Shown piece by piece: positions 7,496-19,011 of a stretch of DNA of 42,542 bases (position 1 is its first letter; the number at the start of each line of letters is the position of its first letter). Source of the DNA: Streptomyces jumonjinensis (GTDB taxonomy: Bacteria; Actinomycetota; Actinomycetes; Streptomycetales; Streptomycetaceae). The translations under genes and the position numbers were made by a program. Below the pieces are notes generated by a model. That model was given only the letters and a program-made list of their open reading frames with translations. It had not been told where the DNA came from and ran no database searches. The DNA lies in NCBI RefSeq assembly GCF_009600885.1, contig NZ_VCLA01000145.1, forward strand, positions 197,823 through 240,364, read 5' to 3'.

Positions 7496-7524
7496 AACGT
7501 AGACGCATCGTCGATCAGCGTCAA
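7496..7524 (-). promoter_or_regulatory. Promoter for the 31-aa peptide gene
   Basis: On the minus strand TTGACG (7524-7519), a 17-nt spacer and TACGTT (7501-7496) form a near-consensus sigma-70-type (HrdB-like) promoter. Transcription would begin near 7489, giving a leader of about 100 nt. Confidence 0.6.
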
Positions 7525-7577
7525 CCGATGCTTTTGCGACGGGAGTTGGTTACATCCTGTCTACCGGATACACGCAC

Positions 7578-7606
7578 TTGAAATGGCCGATGCCGCGTGT
7601 TATCTA
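7578..7606 (+). promoter_or_regulatory. Promoter for the TfuA-YcaO operon
   Basis: TTGAAA (7578-7583), a 17-nt spacer and TATCTA (7601-7606) form a good vegetative-type promoter. The leader to the TfuA GTG is about 160 nt. It is back-to-back with the peptide promoter, so one regulator in the 7525-7577 interval could control both. Confidence 0.55.
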
Positions 7607-7772
7607 CCGCCATCGACGCCGGCGCTCTCTCCCGGAAAGATCTTGACGCTGCGTTCTCCGATGTGATTCCGTCATGCCCCGAACCCTCCCCAGCAGGGGA
7701 GTCATGGACTGTCCGCCGCCGTACGGCAAGTGGCGGCCTTTTGCCGGAGTGGAACGACGGGCGGGGCGATAC

Positions 7773-9269
7773 GTGGCCATACATGTTTTTGCGGGTCCGA
7801 CGATAAGTGGTCGAGAGGTCGCCGAACTGGTTCCCTCGGCCATTGTCCACGGCCCTGTGAAGCACGGTGACCTCTTTCGAGCGGGCATCGACCGCGGAGA
7901 TATCGCGCTGATTATCGACGGGCTTTACCACAGTCATCCGCCGGTACGGCACAAGGAAATCCTTGACGTGATCGACCGTGGCACCGCGGTGACCGGGACG
8001 GCGAGCATGGGCGCTCTGCGCGCCGCGGAGCTGCACCCGTGGGGGATGGACGGGGTGGGCCGGGTCTTCGAGGCGTACCGCGACGGCCGCATCGACGCCG
8101 ACGACGAGGTGGCGGTCGTCCATACCGCCGACAGCGAGTGGCGAGTGCTCACCGACGCGCTGGTGAACATCCGTCACACGCTCGATCTCGCCGTCGCCGC
8201 CGGGTTGAGCGACCGCGCCACGGCCGACCGGCTGCTCGCCGTCGCCACCGGGCTCCACTACACCCGGCGCTCCTGGAATGCCGTCATCCGGCAACTGCGC
8301 GAACCCGGCGGGCAGCCGGCGGACGGCCGGCAGTGGGGCGGCGGCGGGCGGTGGGACGACGACCGGCAGTGGGGCGGCGACCGGCAGTGCGATGGCGGCG
8401 GGCGGTGGGATGGCGACCGGCAGTGCGATGGCGGCGGTGCCGATGCCGCCGTGATCCGCGCCGCCGAGCGGATCCGGCTGTTCCGGGAGGCCGAGCCGGA
8501 GCGGTGCGACCTCAAGCGCCAAGACGCGGTCACCGCCCTGCGTGGGCTCGGCGCCACCGCCGCGAGCAGCCCGCGCACTCGCCACGCCTCCGGCGCGTGG
8601 CCCTCGGGCTGGCGAACGGCGTATCTCCGGCAGTGGCGGCGGCAGTTCACCGGCTCCCTGGTGGACGGTCGGTTCGTCAGCCACGCCGCCCGGTTCGACC
8701 ACGCCCGTCTGTACGACCCTGGATTCCCGGCCCGCTGGAGAGAGCACGTCCTCCGCACCGCTGCCGGGACCGCCGGGGACCCGCACCCCACGACGGAGCC
8801 TGCCGCTCTCGACGCGGCTGCCCGGCAAGGACTCACGTACGAACAGCTGACCGAGGAGCAGCTGTCGAGCTGGCTCACCGACGACGAGATCGCGGCCCTT
8901 CCGCCCGCTGCGGCCGTCCTCACGATCATGGTCCGCTCCGCCCGGCCCACGGTTGATCTCGATGACCCGCGGCTGCGGGCCCGTCTGGTCGGCGAGGACC
9001 GCGGCCGGGAGATCTCTCACTGCCTGGCGGTGAACGAGAAGATCGCCGCCGGCGGCCACGCCAGACATGTCGACTGCCTCAAGCCGGCCGTGTTGTGCGG
9101 TCATCTGACGGCCGTGTGGGGGCTGGGCCCCGACGCCGGTGAACGGCAGACGACGGCCGCGGCCCGCGACCGGGGCTTCGCCTCCGTCGCCGAGGCCGCT
9201 GAGGCCGCCCGGCCGTTCTTCCTCCGCTGGTACGCCACCCGCCGCAGCACGCCGAAGGAGACCCCGTGA
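7773..9269 (+). CDS. TfuA-like protein, YcaO partner
   Basis: This 498-aa protein starts AIHVFAGPTISG (GTG 7773). It carries the TfuA hallmark stretch: VHGPVKHGDLFRAG, ALIIDGLYHSHPPVRHKEIL, a MGALRAAEL segment and GMDGVGRVFEAYRDGRIDAD. Known role: TfuA partners a YcaO enzyme in making peptide thioamides, probably delivering or activating sulfur. The TfuA domain covers about residues 1-180 and the C-terminal ~270 residues are an extra, mainly helical extension. Between them (about residues 184-221) lies a Gly/Trp/Asp/Arg-rich tandem-repeat insertion absent from the usual fold. The stop overlaps the YcaO start (GTGA), so the two are made together. Start choice: the conserved strand begins here with a GGGG-type RBS upstream; earlier ATGs would add a non-conserved tail. 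Confidence 0.9.
   Translation: MAIHVFAGPTISGREVAELVPSAIVHGPVKHGDLFRAGIDRGDIALIIDGLYHSHPPVRHKEILDVIDRGTAVTGTASMGALRAAELHPWGMDGVGRVFEAYRDGRIDADDEVAVVHTADSEWRVLTDALVNIRHTLDLAVAAGLSDRATADRLLAVATGLHYTRRSWNAVIRQLREPGGQPADGRQWGGGGRWDDDRQWGGDRQCDGGGRWDGDRQCDGGGADAAVIRAAERIRLFREAEPERCDLKRQDAVTALRGLGATAASSPRTRHASGAWPSGWRTAYLRQWRRQFTGSLVDGRFVSHAARFDHARLYDPGFPARWREHVLRTAAGTAGDPHPTTEPAALDAAARQGLTYEQLTEEQLSSWLTDDEIAALPPAAAVLTIMVRSARPTVDLDDPRLRARLVGEDRGREISHCLAVNEKIAAGGHARHVDCLKPAVLCGHLTAVWGLGPDAGERQTTAAARDRGFASVAEAAEAARPFFLRWYATRRSTPKETP
8326..8437 (+). repeat. In-frame tandem repeat inside the TfuA-like gene
   Basis: Imperfect units of the type CCGGCAGTGSGRTGGCGGCG and GGGCGGTGGGA are repeated across about 110 bp. 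They encode a WGGGGRWDDD / DRQWGGDRQCDGGGRW-type linker. It sits between the TfuA domain and the helical extension and looks like replication-slippage expansion. Confidence 0.7.
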
Positions 9270-10510
9270 CCCCCGCTCCGGGAGCCCCCGGAACCCCCGG
9301 ATTCCCCGGATTCCCCGGAACCCCCGGAACCCCCGAAGTCTCCGGAAAGAAGGTCTATGTCACGGGTACGCACCGGGCCCGGCTGCCCACGGAGACCTGG
9401 GACACCATCCGCCCGCTGCTGCCCCGCTTCGGGATCTCCCGGGTGGCCGATGTGACGGGCCTCGACGTCATCGGCCTCCCGGTCGCCGTCGCCTTCCGCC
9501 CGCTCTCCCGCACCCTCGCGGTCTCCCAGGGCAAGGGGCACGATCTGCTGCTCGCCCGGATCTCCGCGGCGATGGAGGCGATCGAACTGTGGCATGCGGG
9601 GTACGCCTGCCCGCCCGCTGTCCTGCGCGGCCATCCCGCTGCCGGACTCGGCCTGCCCTACCCGTTGCGGGCCCTCGACCACCACAGCGGAAGCCTCGTC
9701 GGCGACCACACCCCGCTCGACTGGATCGAGGCCCGGGGCATGCTGTCGGGCGCCGCCGTGCCCGTGCCGGCCGACGCCGTACGGCTGGCCTTCCCCGCCG
9801 AGGACGCCTGGAGCGTCCGCGGCCTGCGCCCGGTCAGCAACGGACTCGCCTCCGGCAACACCCGGGACGAGGCCGCCCTGCACGCCCTGTACGAGGCGGT
9901 GGAGCGGGACGCCCTCAGCACGCTCACCGAGGAACCGGACGACGGCCGGATCAGCGTGCTCCCCGGCACTGTCGACGACCCTGTGTGCGGCCCGCTGATC
10001 GAGCGGATGCTGAGCCGGGGCGTCCAGGTCGATCTGGCGTCCGTGCCCAACCGATGGGGGCTGCCGTGCTTCGTGGCGTTCGTGTGGAGTGAGGACTTCC
10101 CGGTCCTGTGCGGGGGATCGGGCGCCCACTCCTCGCCGGGTGTGGCGCTGTCGCGGGCGATCACCGAAGCGGCGCAGAGCAGGCTCACGGCGATCAGCGG
10201 CAGCCGGGACGACCTCGCGCCGGTCTACGCCCATGTGCTGCGGGGAGCGCCCGGCCGACCGCTCCCCGACCCCACGGCCATACCGTACGCCGAACTGCCC
10301 GCCCCGGGGCCCGCGTACCCCCACTTCGACGACCTGGGCGCCGAAGTGACGTGGGCGGCGGGCCGGTGCCTTGAGGTCACCGGGAACGAACCGCTGCTGG
10401 TGGACCTCAGCACGCGCGACGAGTTCGCCGTGGTCAAGGTCGTCGCCCCCGGCGTCCGCAACAGCGAGCGGCATGTGATCCCCCGTCCCCGCTACGGGCG
10501 CCCGGGCTGA
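9266..10510 (+). CDS. YcaO-domain cyclodehydratase/thioamide-forming enzyme
   Basis: This 414-aa protein activates peptide backbone amides with ATP, giving azolines, amidines or, with TfuA, thioamides. The YcaO nucleotide-binding segments are clear: SQGKGHDLLLARISAAMEAI and SNGLASGNTRDEAALHALYE followed by AVERDA. The stretch LDVIGLPVAVAFRP before them is also typical. No E1-like or ocin-ThiF domain is attached, as expected for TfuA-dependent YcaOs. The first ~27 residues are a collagen-like GAPGTPGFPGFPGTPGTP run. The GTG start overlaps the TfuA stop by 4 nt. The C-terminus ends PRPRYGRPG, not a clean PxPxP. The 31-residue peptide next door is the likely substrate, though no motif proves it. 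Confidence 0.92.
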   Translation: MTPAPGAPGTPGFPGFPGTPGTPEVSGKKVYVTGTHRARLPTETWDTIRPLLPRFGISRVADVTGLDVIGLPVAVAFRPLSRTLAVSQGKGHDLLLARISAAMEAIELWHAGYACPPAVLRGHPAAGLGLPYPLRALDHHSGSLVGDHTPLDWIEARGMLSGAAVPVPADAVRLAFPAEDAWSVRGLRPVSNGLASGNTRDEAALHALYEAVERDALSTLTEEPDDGRISVLPGTVDDPVCGPLIERMLSRGVQVDLASVPNRWGLPCFVAFVWSEDFPVLCGGSGAHSSPGVALSRAITEAAQSRLTAISGSRDDLAPVYAHVLRGAPGRPLPDPTAIPYAELPAPGPAYPHFDDLGAEVTWAAGRCLEVTGNEPLLVDLSTRDEFAVVKVVAPGVRNSERHVIPRPRYGRPG

Positions 10511-10574
10511 CCGGGCGTACCCCGCGGCACACCCACCACCCGGGCCACCCGGCCCCTCACGAGGAGCGACCGAC

Positions 10575-11390
10575 ATGACAGACTCCACCGGCCGGACGGC
10601 CCGGGAGAATGAGCAGAGGCTGTGGGACGACTGGGCCGACCGCTACGACAGCAGCTTCCTCGGCGCGGTCGACCCCGCCCCGACCGTCGCGGGTCTCGCC
10701 GAACTCGCGGGGTCTGGACCGGTGTTGGAGCTCGGTGTCGGCACCGGACGCATCGCCGTCCCCCTCGCGGAGACCGGTGTCCACGTCGACGGTCTCGACT
10801 TCTCGGAGGCGATGGCCGCCAAGCTGCGGAGCAAGGCGGCCGGACTGCCCCTGTCGGTGCTCGTCGGCGATATGACCGAACTCGACGCCGTCGACCGCTA
10901 CTCGCTCGTGATCGCCGTGCACAGCGCGCTCACCCTGCTCCAGACCCAGGAGGAACAGCTGCGCTGCGTACGGAACGCCGCCCGGGCCCTGCTGCCCGGC
11001 GGGCGGCTGGCGGTCTCGGCCCAGCACCCCCAAGTGTTCGTGCGACGGCTCCGGGGCAAGGAGCTGAAGATCCGGGACATGAGCGACGACCATCTGGCGG
11101 TCTCCGCCACCGTCGTCGACCCCGCCCGGCAGACGGTGACCTTCCAGGACGTGCGGTTCGGCCGGGACGGACTGACGTTCATGCCGTCCCACGTCCGCTG
11201 GATCTGGCCCTCGGAACTCGATCTGATGGCCCGGATGGCCGGTCTCGAACGCGTCTACCACGGCGAGGACTGGACCGGCGGAACCGTCACCCCGAGAAGC
11301 TTCGAGTTCGTCTCCGTCTACCGCAAGCCGCTGCCCGACGAGACGGACAGGGCTGGGACGGCGGAGGGGCCCGTGGAACAGCGGGCCTGA
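10575..11390 (+). CDS. Class I SAM-dependent methyltransferase
   Basis: This 271-aa protein has the Rossmann SAM-binding motif VLELGVGTGRIAVPLAE (about residues 49-65). The acidic strand end VDGLDFS and a VGDMTEL segment give motifs II and III. The LLPGGRLAVS strand is also typical. GGAG lies 9 nt before ATG 10575. It starts 64 nt after the YcaO stop on the same strand, so it probably belongs to the TfuA-YcaO operon as a tailoring methyltransferase acting on the peptide or on the amino-acid-derived unit. The substrate is not evident from sequence. The last ~20 residues are low-complexity and likely disordered. Confidence 0.85.
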   Translation: MTDSTGRTARENEQRLWDDWADRYDSSFLGAVDPAPTVAGLAELAGSGPVLELGVGTGRIAVPLAETGVHVDGLDFSEAMAAKLRSKAAGLPLSVLVGDMTELDAVDRYSLVIAVHSALTLLQTQEEQLRCVRNAARALLPGGRLAVSAQHPQVFVRRLRGKELKIRDMSDDHLAVSATVVDPARQTVTFQDVRFGRDGLTFMPSHVRWIWPSELDLMARMAGLERVYHGEDWTGGTVTPRSFEFVSVYRKPLPDETDRAGTAEGPVEQRA

Positions 11391-11560
11391 CCAGGTCCCG
11401 TCAAGGGGGTGCGCTTCCGGGCCTCCGGCACTGAGGAGGGCGTACCCGCGACGCGCCCCCGGTACGGCGTCCGCAGCGCACCACACCGGCGGCTCGGCCT
11501 TCTCGCCCCACCGGGCGGTTCCACGGGACGGCCGGGCAGGGCTGCTGTCCGGCAGGGCTG

Positions 11561-11932
11561 CTATGAGGACGACGGCTTCGCGTAGTCGCCGTATCCGGTC
11601 CAGTCCACCGCCACGCAGGGTTCCTCTCCCACCACCCAGGCGTCATGCCCGGGTGCGATCTGGAGGAAGTCGCCTGGGCCTGCCTCGGAGCTCTCGCCGT
11701 CGTCCATGACGATCTTGATACGGCCGCTCACCACATATCCGGTGTGGGCCTCCTGGCAGCTGGCGGTGCCGGCCAGCGGTTTGATGTGCTCAGACCAGCG
11801 CCAGCCGGGCTCGAAGACTGCCCGGCCGACCGGCCCGCCATCCGTCCGGAGCAGATCCAGCTTGCCCTTGCCGTCCTCGAATGGCCTTGTCTCATCAGCG
11901 GAGTCGAAACTCCGGATCACCAGTCCAGCCAT
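11561..11932 (-). CDS. Small cupin-domain protein
   Basis: This 123-aa single-domain cupin has an EPGWRWSEHIKPLAG segment and HTGYVVSGRIKIVMDDG. The second half continues with PGDFLQIAPGHDAWVVG. Metal-ligand-like residues (E, H, H) are present but not the full classical set, so enzymatic activity is uncertain. The start at ATG 11932 has GGGAGG 9 nt upstream. It faces the methyltransferase convergently and is probably chromosomal background, not part of the biosynthetic locus. Confidence 0.8.
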   Translation of the reverse strand: MAGLVIRSFDSADETRPFEDGKGKLDLLRTDGGPVGRAVFEPGWRWSEHIKPLAGTASCQEAHTGYVVSGRIKIVMDDGESSEAGPGDFLQIAPGHDAWVVGEEPCVAVDWTGYGDYAKPSSS

Positions 11933-12029
11933 GATCAACCGCCTCCCGGCTGGGAACGGCCCCGAGTCCATATCCAGCCTAGACCGGTGCCGCGACCGAG
12001 GCGATCGCCCGGTCGCGGCACCGCCCCGG

Positions 12030-14432
<2,403 letters not shown>

Positions 14433-14601
14433 GCTGATCGTGTCTCCATCTGTTGGCGGGGCCGCTCTCGCGGCCTCCGTCGGCGTCGCCTGGTGTGATC
14501 TGCCCGGCTTCGGGCAGTGCGTATGGCTCTCGTTCGTCGGGTGCGGTCGCGGCAGTGGTCCGCTGTCCACATGGGCAGCGGTTCGGCCGAGGCGTCAAGA
14601 T

Positions 14602-15060
<459 letters not shown>

Positions 15061-15199
15061 TCTCATCGGGTGTGAAGGAGCTCGGCGACATGGCCGTCGA
15101 GGTCGGTGACGGTGGTCGCCGCGCGGCCGTCACCGGAGCTGTGCGCGAGCCCCTCCACTGTGCCGTCCGCGCGGGTCATGGCTGTGATCGCCGGGTGAC

Positions 15200-15610
15200 T
15201 CAGCGCAGCTCCTGGATGCGGATCAGGTTGCCCGCGGGATCGCGGACCGCGCAGTCGCGAATGCCGTACGGCTGCTCGGTCGGCTCCTGGACGATCTCGG
15301 CATCGCCGGCCTGTAGCCGGTCGAAGGCGCCGTCGAGGTCGGAGGTCGCCAGGAGGATGCCGGCGTAGGTGCCCTTGGCCATCATCTCGACGACGGTGCG
15401 GCGCTCGTCGTCGGTGACGCCGGGGTCGGCGGCCGGCGGCGTCAGGACGATGGACGTGCCGGGCTGGTCGGCGGGGCCGACGGTGATCCAGCGCATCCCC
15501 TGGTACCCGATGTCTTTGCGGACCTCGAAGCCGAGGGTGTCGCGGTAGAAGGCCAGAGCGGCCTCCGGGTCGTCGTGCGGGAGGAAGCTTGCGTGAATGG
15601 TGAGGTCCAT
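15200..15610 (-). CDS. VOC-superfamily (glyoxalase/dioxygenase-fold) protein
   Basis: This 136-aa protein opens MDLTIHASFLPHDDPEAALA and has the AFYRDTLGFEVRKD strand-helix pattern of VOC proteins. Its second half ends AVRDPAGNLIRIQE, the standard closing metal-binding strand. It is similar in layout to small antibiotic-resistance-like or lactoylglutathione-lyase-like VOC proteins, with no specific substrate indicated. It follows the AraC-type regulator on the same strand with a 25-nt gap, so the two form a small operon. Confidence 0.88.
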   Translation of the reverse strand: MDLTIHASFLPHDDPEAALAFYRDTLGFEVRKDIGYQGMRWITVGPADQPGTSIVLTPPAADPGVTDDERRTVVEMMAKGTYAGILLATSDLDGAFDRLQAGDAEIVQEPTEQPYGIRDCAVRDPAGNLIRIQELR

Positions 15611-15635
15611 GCCCGTCACGCTAGCCGCGGCTCCG

Positions 15636-16064
15636 TCATCGTGCTTCTTGATTCCTGACCGGTCTGGTGACCTGTTTCGCCACGCACGGCGGCATCCCCG
15701 CCGTCGCGCTCGCCGCGAGGCGCCGGTAGGCGCTGGGCGGCATGCCGACGAGTTCGGTGAAGCGGCTGCTGAAGGTGCCCAGCGACGCGCAGCCGACCGC
15801 GAAACAGACCTCGGTGACGCTGAGGTCGCCACGGCGCAGCAGCGTCATCGCGCGCTCGACGCGCCGCGTCATCAGGTAGCTGTACGGTGACTCGCCGTAG
15901 GCGGCCCGGAACTCCCGGCTGAGGTGTCCGGCCGACATGTGTACGCCGCGGGCGAGCGCCTCGACATCCAGCGGCTGCGCGTACTCCCGGTCGATCCGGT
16001 CGCGGACACGGCGCAGCGTCGCCAGGTTGCGCAGCTGCTGCTCCGGGGTGGTTCTGCTGGTCAC
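15636..16064 (-). CDS. AraC-family transcriptional regulator (HTH domain only)
   Basis: This 142-aa protein is essentially the two-helix-turn-helix AraC DNA-binding domain: [20 protein letters not shown] for the first HTH and [20 protein letters not shown] for the second, followed by [14 protein letters not shown]. There is no effector-binding cupin domain, as in Rob/SoxS-like short members. GTG 16064 is a weak choice without a clear RBS; upstream in-frame starts would add an Arg-rich tail. It probably controls itself and the VOC gene downstream. Confidence 0.87.
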   Translation of the reverse strand: MTSRTTPEQQLRNLATLRRVRDRIDREYAQPLDVEALARGVHMSAGHLSREFRAAYGESPYSYLMTRRVERAMTLLRRGDLSVTEVCFAVGCASLGTFSSRFTELVGMPPSAYRRLAASATAGMPPCVAKQVTRPVRNQEAR

Positions 16065-16202
16065 ATGCGAGATCGTACGTCGTGCCCGAGCCGCCGCGCG
16101 CGGCCGACGTCCGACCCCGGGCCGCGCCAGGCACACTCCGGCACGGCCCGACGGCTCCCCGGGCCGGGGCGCGTACGCGAGTACCCGCCCCGGCCGGTAC
16201 GG

Positions 16203-18527
16203 TCAGACGCCCCCGGCCGTCAGCCCTGAGCGGACTTCCCGGGCGGCGGTCACCAGGTTCTCCAGCGCGGCCCTGGTCTCGGGCCAGCCGCGGGTCTTGA
16301 GTCCGCAGTCGGGGTTGACCCAGAGGCGTTCGGCGGGGATGGCCTCAAGTCCCTTGCGCAGCAGGGCGACCGCTTCCCCGGCGCTGGGGACGCGCGGGGA
16401 GTGGATGTCGTAGACGCCGGGTCCCGCCTCGCGCGGGTAGCCGTGTACGGCGAGCTCGGCGGCGACCTGCATATGGGAGCGGGCCGCCTCCAGGCTGATG
16501 ACATCGGCGTCGAGGTCGTCGATGGCCTGGACGATGTCACCGAACTCGGCGTAGCACATATGGGTGTGGATCTGGGTGTCCGGGCGTACGCCGCTGGTGG
16601 TGAGGCGGAACGACTCGGTGGCCCAGTCCAGGTAGTCGGCGTGGTCGGCGGCGCGCAGCGGAAGGGTTTCGCGCAGGGCCGGTTCGTCGACCTGGATGAC
16701 GGAGGCGCCGCCCGCCTCCAGGTCGTTCACCTCGTCGCGCAGGGCGAGGGCAACCTGGCGGGCGGTGTCGCCGAGCGGCTGGTCGTCGCGGACGAAGGAC
16801 CAGGCGAGCATCGTGACCGGGCCGGTGAGCATGCCTTTGACGGGCCGTTCGGTGAGCGACTGGGCGTAGGAGGTCCAGCGGACCGTCATCGGCTCGGGGC
16901 GGGAGATGTCCCCGGCCAGGACCGGCGGCCGGACATAGCGGGTGCCGTACGACTGGACCCAGCCGTGCTGGGTCGCGAGATAGCCGGTGAGCTGCTCGGC
17001 GAAGTACTGCACCATGTCGTTGCGCTCGGGCTCGCCGTGGACCAGGACATCGATCCCCGCACTCTCCTGGAAGGCGAGGACATCGCGGATCTCGCCCTTG
17101 ATGCGCTCCTCGTATCCGGCGGTGTCGATGCGTCCGGCGCGCAGGTCGGCGCGGGCGGTACGCAGTTCGTTCGTCTGGGGGAACGAGCCGATGGTCGTGG
17201 TGGGCAGGAGGGGCAGTGCGAGGCGGGCGCGCTGGGCGGCGGTCCGCTCGGGGTAGCGGTGGGAGCGGCGGCCGTCGGCGTCGGTGACGGCGGCGGTACG
17301 GGCCCGTACCGCCGGGTCGTGGGTGAGAGCGGACCCGGCGCGGGAGGCCAGATCGGCGCGGTTGGCGGCGAGTTCGGCGGCGATGGCGCCGGTGCCCTGG
17401 GCGAGCCCCTTGGTGAGGGTGACGATCTCGGCCGTCTTCTGCCGGGCGAAGGCGAGCCAGCGGGCGATCTGCGGGTCGACGTCGCGTTCGGCGGCGGCGT
17501 CGAGAGGGACGTGCAGCAGGGAGCAGGAGGCGGCCACATCGACCTGGTCGGCGAGGCCGAGCAGCGTGCCGAGGGTGGTCAGGGACTTCTCGTAGTCGTT
17601 GATCCAGATGTTGCGGCCGTTGACCACGCCCGCGACCAGACGCTTGCCGCGCAGGCCGCCGACGGCGGCGAGGTCGTCGAGATTGCCGGCGGCCCGTTCG
17701 GTGAAGTCGAGGGCGAGGCCGTCGACGGGGGCCTTGGCCAGGACGGGCAGGGCCTCGCCGAGGCGGTCGAAGTAGGAGGCGACGAGCAGCTTGGGCCGGT
17801 CCGTGAGTGCGCCGAGGTCCCGGTAGGCCCGGGCGGCGGCGTTCAGTTCGGCCGGGGTGCGGTCCTGGACCAGGGCGGGTTCGTCGAGCTGCACCCACTC
17901 GGCGCCGGCGGCCCGCAGGTCGGCGACGATCTCCGCGTACACGGGCAGCAGCCGGTCCAGCAGCGTCAGCGGCTCGAAGTCGGCGGCGACACCGGGGGCG
18001 GGCTTGGCCAGCAGCAGATAGGTGAGGGGGCCGACGAGGACCGGGCGGGCGGTGAGCCCGAGAGCGAGCGCTTCTCCCACCTCGGCGACCTGCTTGGCCG
18101 GGTCGGCCGTGAAGACGGTGGCGGGGCCGAGTTCGGGCACCAGGTAGTGGTAGTTGGTGTCGAACCACTTGGTCATCTCCAGCGGCGCGATGTCCTGGGT
18201 GCCGCGCGCCATGGCGAAGTAGCCGTCGAGCGCGTCCGCCGCGACGGCGTCGCGGTGCCGGTCGGGTACGGCGCCGACCATGACACTGGTGTCCAGCATG
18301 TGGTCGTAGTACGAGAAATCGCCGGTCGGCACCTCGTCGATACCGGCGTCGGCCAGCTGCCGCCAGTTCGTCCGGCGAAGGCCCGCGGCGGTCTCCCGGA
18401 GGGCGTCGGCGGTGACGCGGCCCTTCCAGTAGCCCTCGATGGCCTTCTTCAGTTCCCGGTGCTGTCCCTGGCGGGGGTAGCCGTACACGGTGGACCGTGC
18501 TGCCGCGGCTGCGGACTTCGCTGTCAC
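16203..18527 (-). CDS. metE: Cobalamin-independent methionine synthase
   Basis: This 774-aa protein transfers a methyl group from methyltetrahydropteroyl-triglutamate to homocysteine. Full-length two-barrel organisation is present. The zinc site in the C-terminal barrel shows as [10 protein letters not shown] (H and C ligands) and [13 protein letters not shown] (C ligand), and the N-terminal [15 protein letters not shown] is standard. The GTG start at 18527 has AAGGAGAG 5 nt upstream. A cobalamin riboswitch lies about 170 nt upstream, so expression should fall when B12 is plentiful and MetH can work. It is housekeeping and unrelated to the flanking clusters. Confidence 0.97.
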   Translation of the reverse strand: MTAKSAAAAARSTVYGYPRQGQHRELKKAIEGYWKGRVTADALRETAAGLRRTNWRQLADAGIDEVPTGDFSYYDHMLDTSVMVGAVPDRHRDAVAADALDGYFAMARGTQDIAPLEMTKWFDTNYHYLVPELGPATVFTADPAKQVAEVGEALALGLTARPVLVGPLTYLLLAKPAPGVAADFEPLTLLDRLLPVYAEIVADLRAAGAEWVQLDEPALVQDRTPAELNAAARAYRDLGALTDRPKLLVASYFDRLGEALPVLAKAPVDGLALDFTERAAGNLDDLAAVGGLRGKRLVAGVVNGRNIWINDYEKSLTTLGTLLGLADQVDVAASCSLLHVPLDAAAERDVDPQIARWLAFARQKTAEIVTLTKGLAQGTGAIAAELAANRADLASRAGSALTHDPAVRARTAAVTDADGRRSHRYPERTAAQRARLALPLLPTTTIGSFPQTNELRTARADLRAGRIDTAGYEERIKGEIRDVLAFQESAGIDVLVHGEPERNDMVQYFAEQLTGYLATQHGWVQSYGTRYVRPPVLAGDISRPEPMTVRWTSYAQSLTERPVKGMLTGPVTMLAWSFVRDDQPLGDTARQVALALRDEVNDLEAGGASVIQVDEPALRETLPLRAADHADYLDWATESFRLTTSGVRPDTQIHTHMCYAEFGDIVQAIDDLDADVISLEAARSHMQVAAELAVHGYPREAGPGVYDIHSPRVPSAGEAVALLRKGLEAIPAERLWVNPDCGLKTRGWPETRAALENLVTAAREVRSGLTAGGV

Positions 18528-19011
18528 GGAACTCTCCTTCGCGAGAAGCCTCCTGAGATCCCGGGACGGGACGAGAGCGCGAAGGGGTGACGGACCGGAC
18601 GGACCGATGCCGCGCAGGGCGCGGTCGTCCGCCTGATATGAGTCGCCGACCCGCCCACGAGGTCACCGGGATATCCGCGCACGATCGGTCGTACGCGGAC
18701 AGCGGGCAGGTCTTCGGACTCGCGGGCACATCTGCCGAGGCAGACACCTACTGGCCGTCGCTTCCCAGACCCGTTTCCCGGATCCAGTGCGTATGACGGC
18801 GGTCGTTCCCGCTCACCGCTGCGGGGCAGTCCCGGATTCCCACCGGGTTCCCTCTTACGACGCGTCTGTCTGGCGGACAGGGCGAACCAGCTGCGCTCCT
18901 CAGCGTAGAGGGATCATGCGCGTTCGGACAGCACCGTTCACATTCCGGTCCGTTTTCGGTCCGATTCGGGTCCGTGACATGGGACACGGGCGGACCGGGG
19001 TTGGGCACTTC
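18528..19011 (-). promoter_or_regulatory. metE leader and promoter region
   Basis: The 484-bp gap between metE and the upstream P450 contains the B12 riboswitch and a possible promoter just upstream of it. That promoter has a -10 TACGCT at 18907-18902 (minus) and a poor -35 TGTCCG 17 nt away. No gene is seen. Confidence 0.5.
18695..18872 (-). ncRNA. Cobalamin (B12) riboswitch upstream of metE
   Basis: Reading the minus strand, the conserved core appears as GGGAACCCGGTGGGAATCC, then GGGACTGCCCCGCAGCGGTG. The B12 box follows as GAGTCCGAAGACCTGCC (near 18703-18720). Order and spacing match the cobalamin riboswitch class. It would close metE expression when adenosylcobalamin is bound. Confidence 0.93.

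Larger units (their letters stand above)
7386..7772. promoter_or_regulatory. Divergent promoter region, peptide gene versus TfuA-YcaO
   Basis: This 387-bp gap contains the two divergent promoters described separately and no intact gene. An open stretch from about 7597 on the plus strand lacks an RBS and any recognisable similarity, so I treat the rest as leader sequence. Confidence 0.5.

Noticed and set aside
15063..15179. 38-codon minus-strand ORF (MTRADGTVEGLAHSSGDGRA...)
   Set aside because: No RBS or recognisable family; it lies in decayed DNA next to the PNPOx-like relic.
16401..18590. A 729-codon plus-strand open frame across metE
   Set aside because: It mirrors metE codon by codon on the opposite strand; metE itself is unambiguous.
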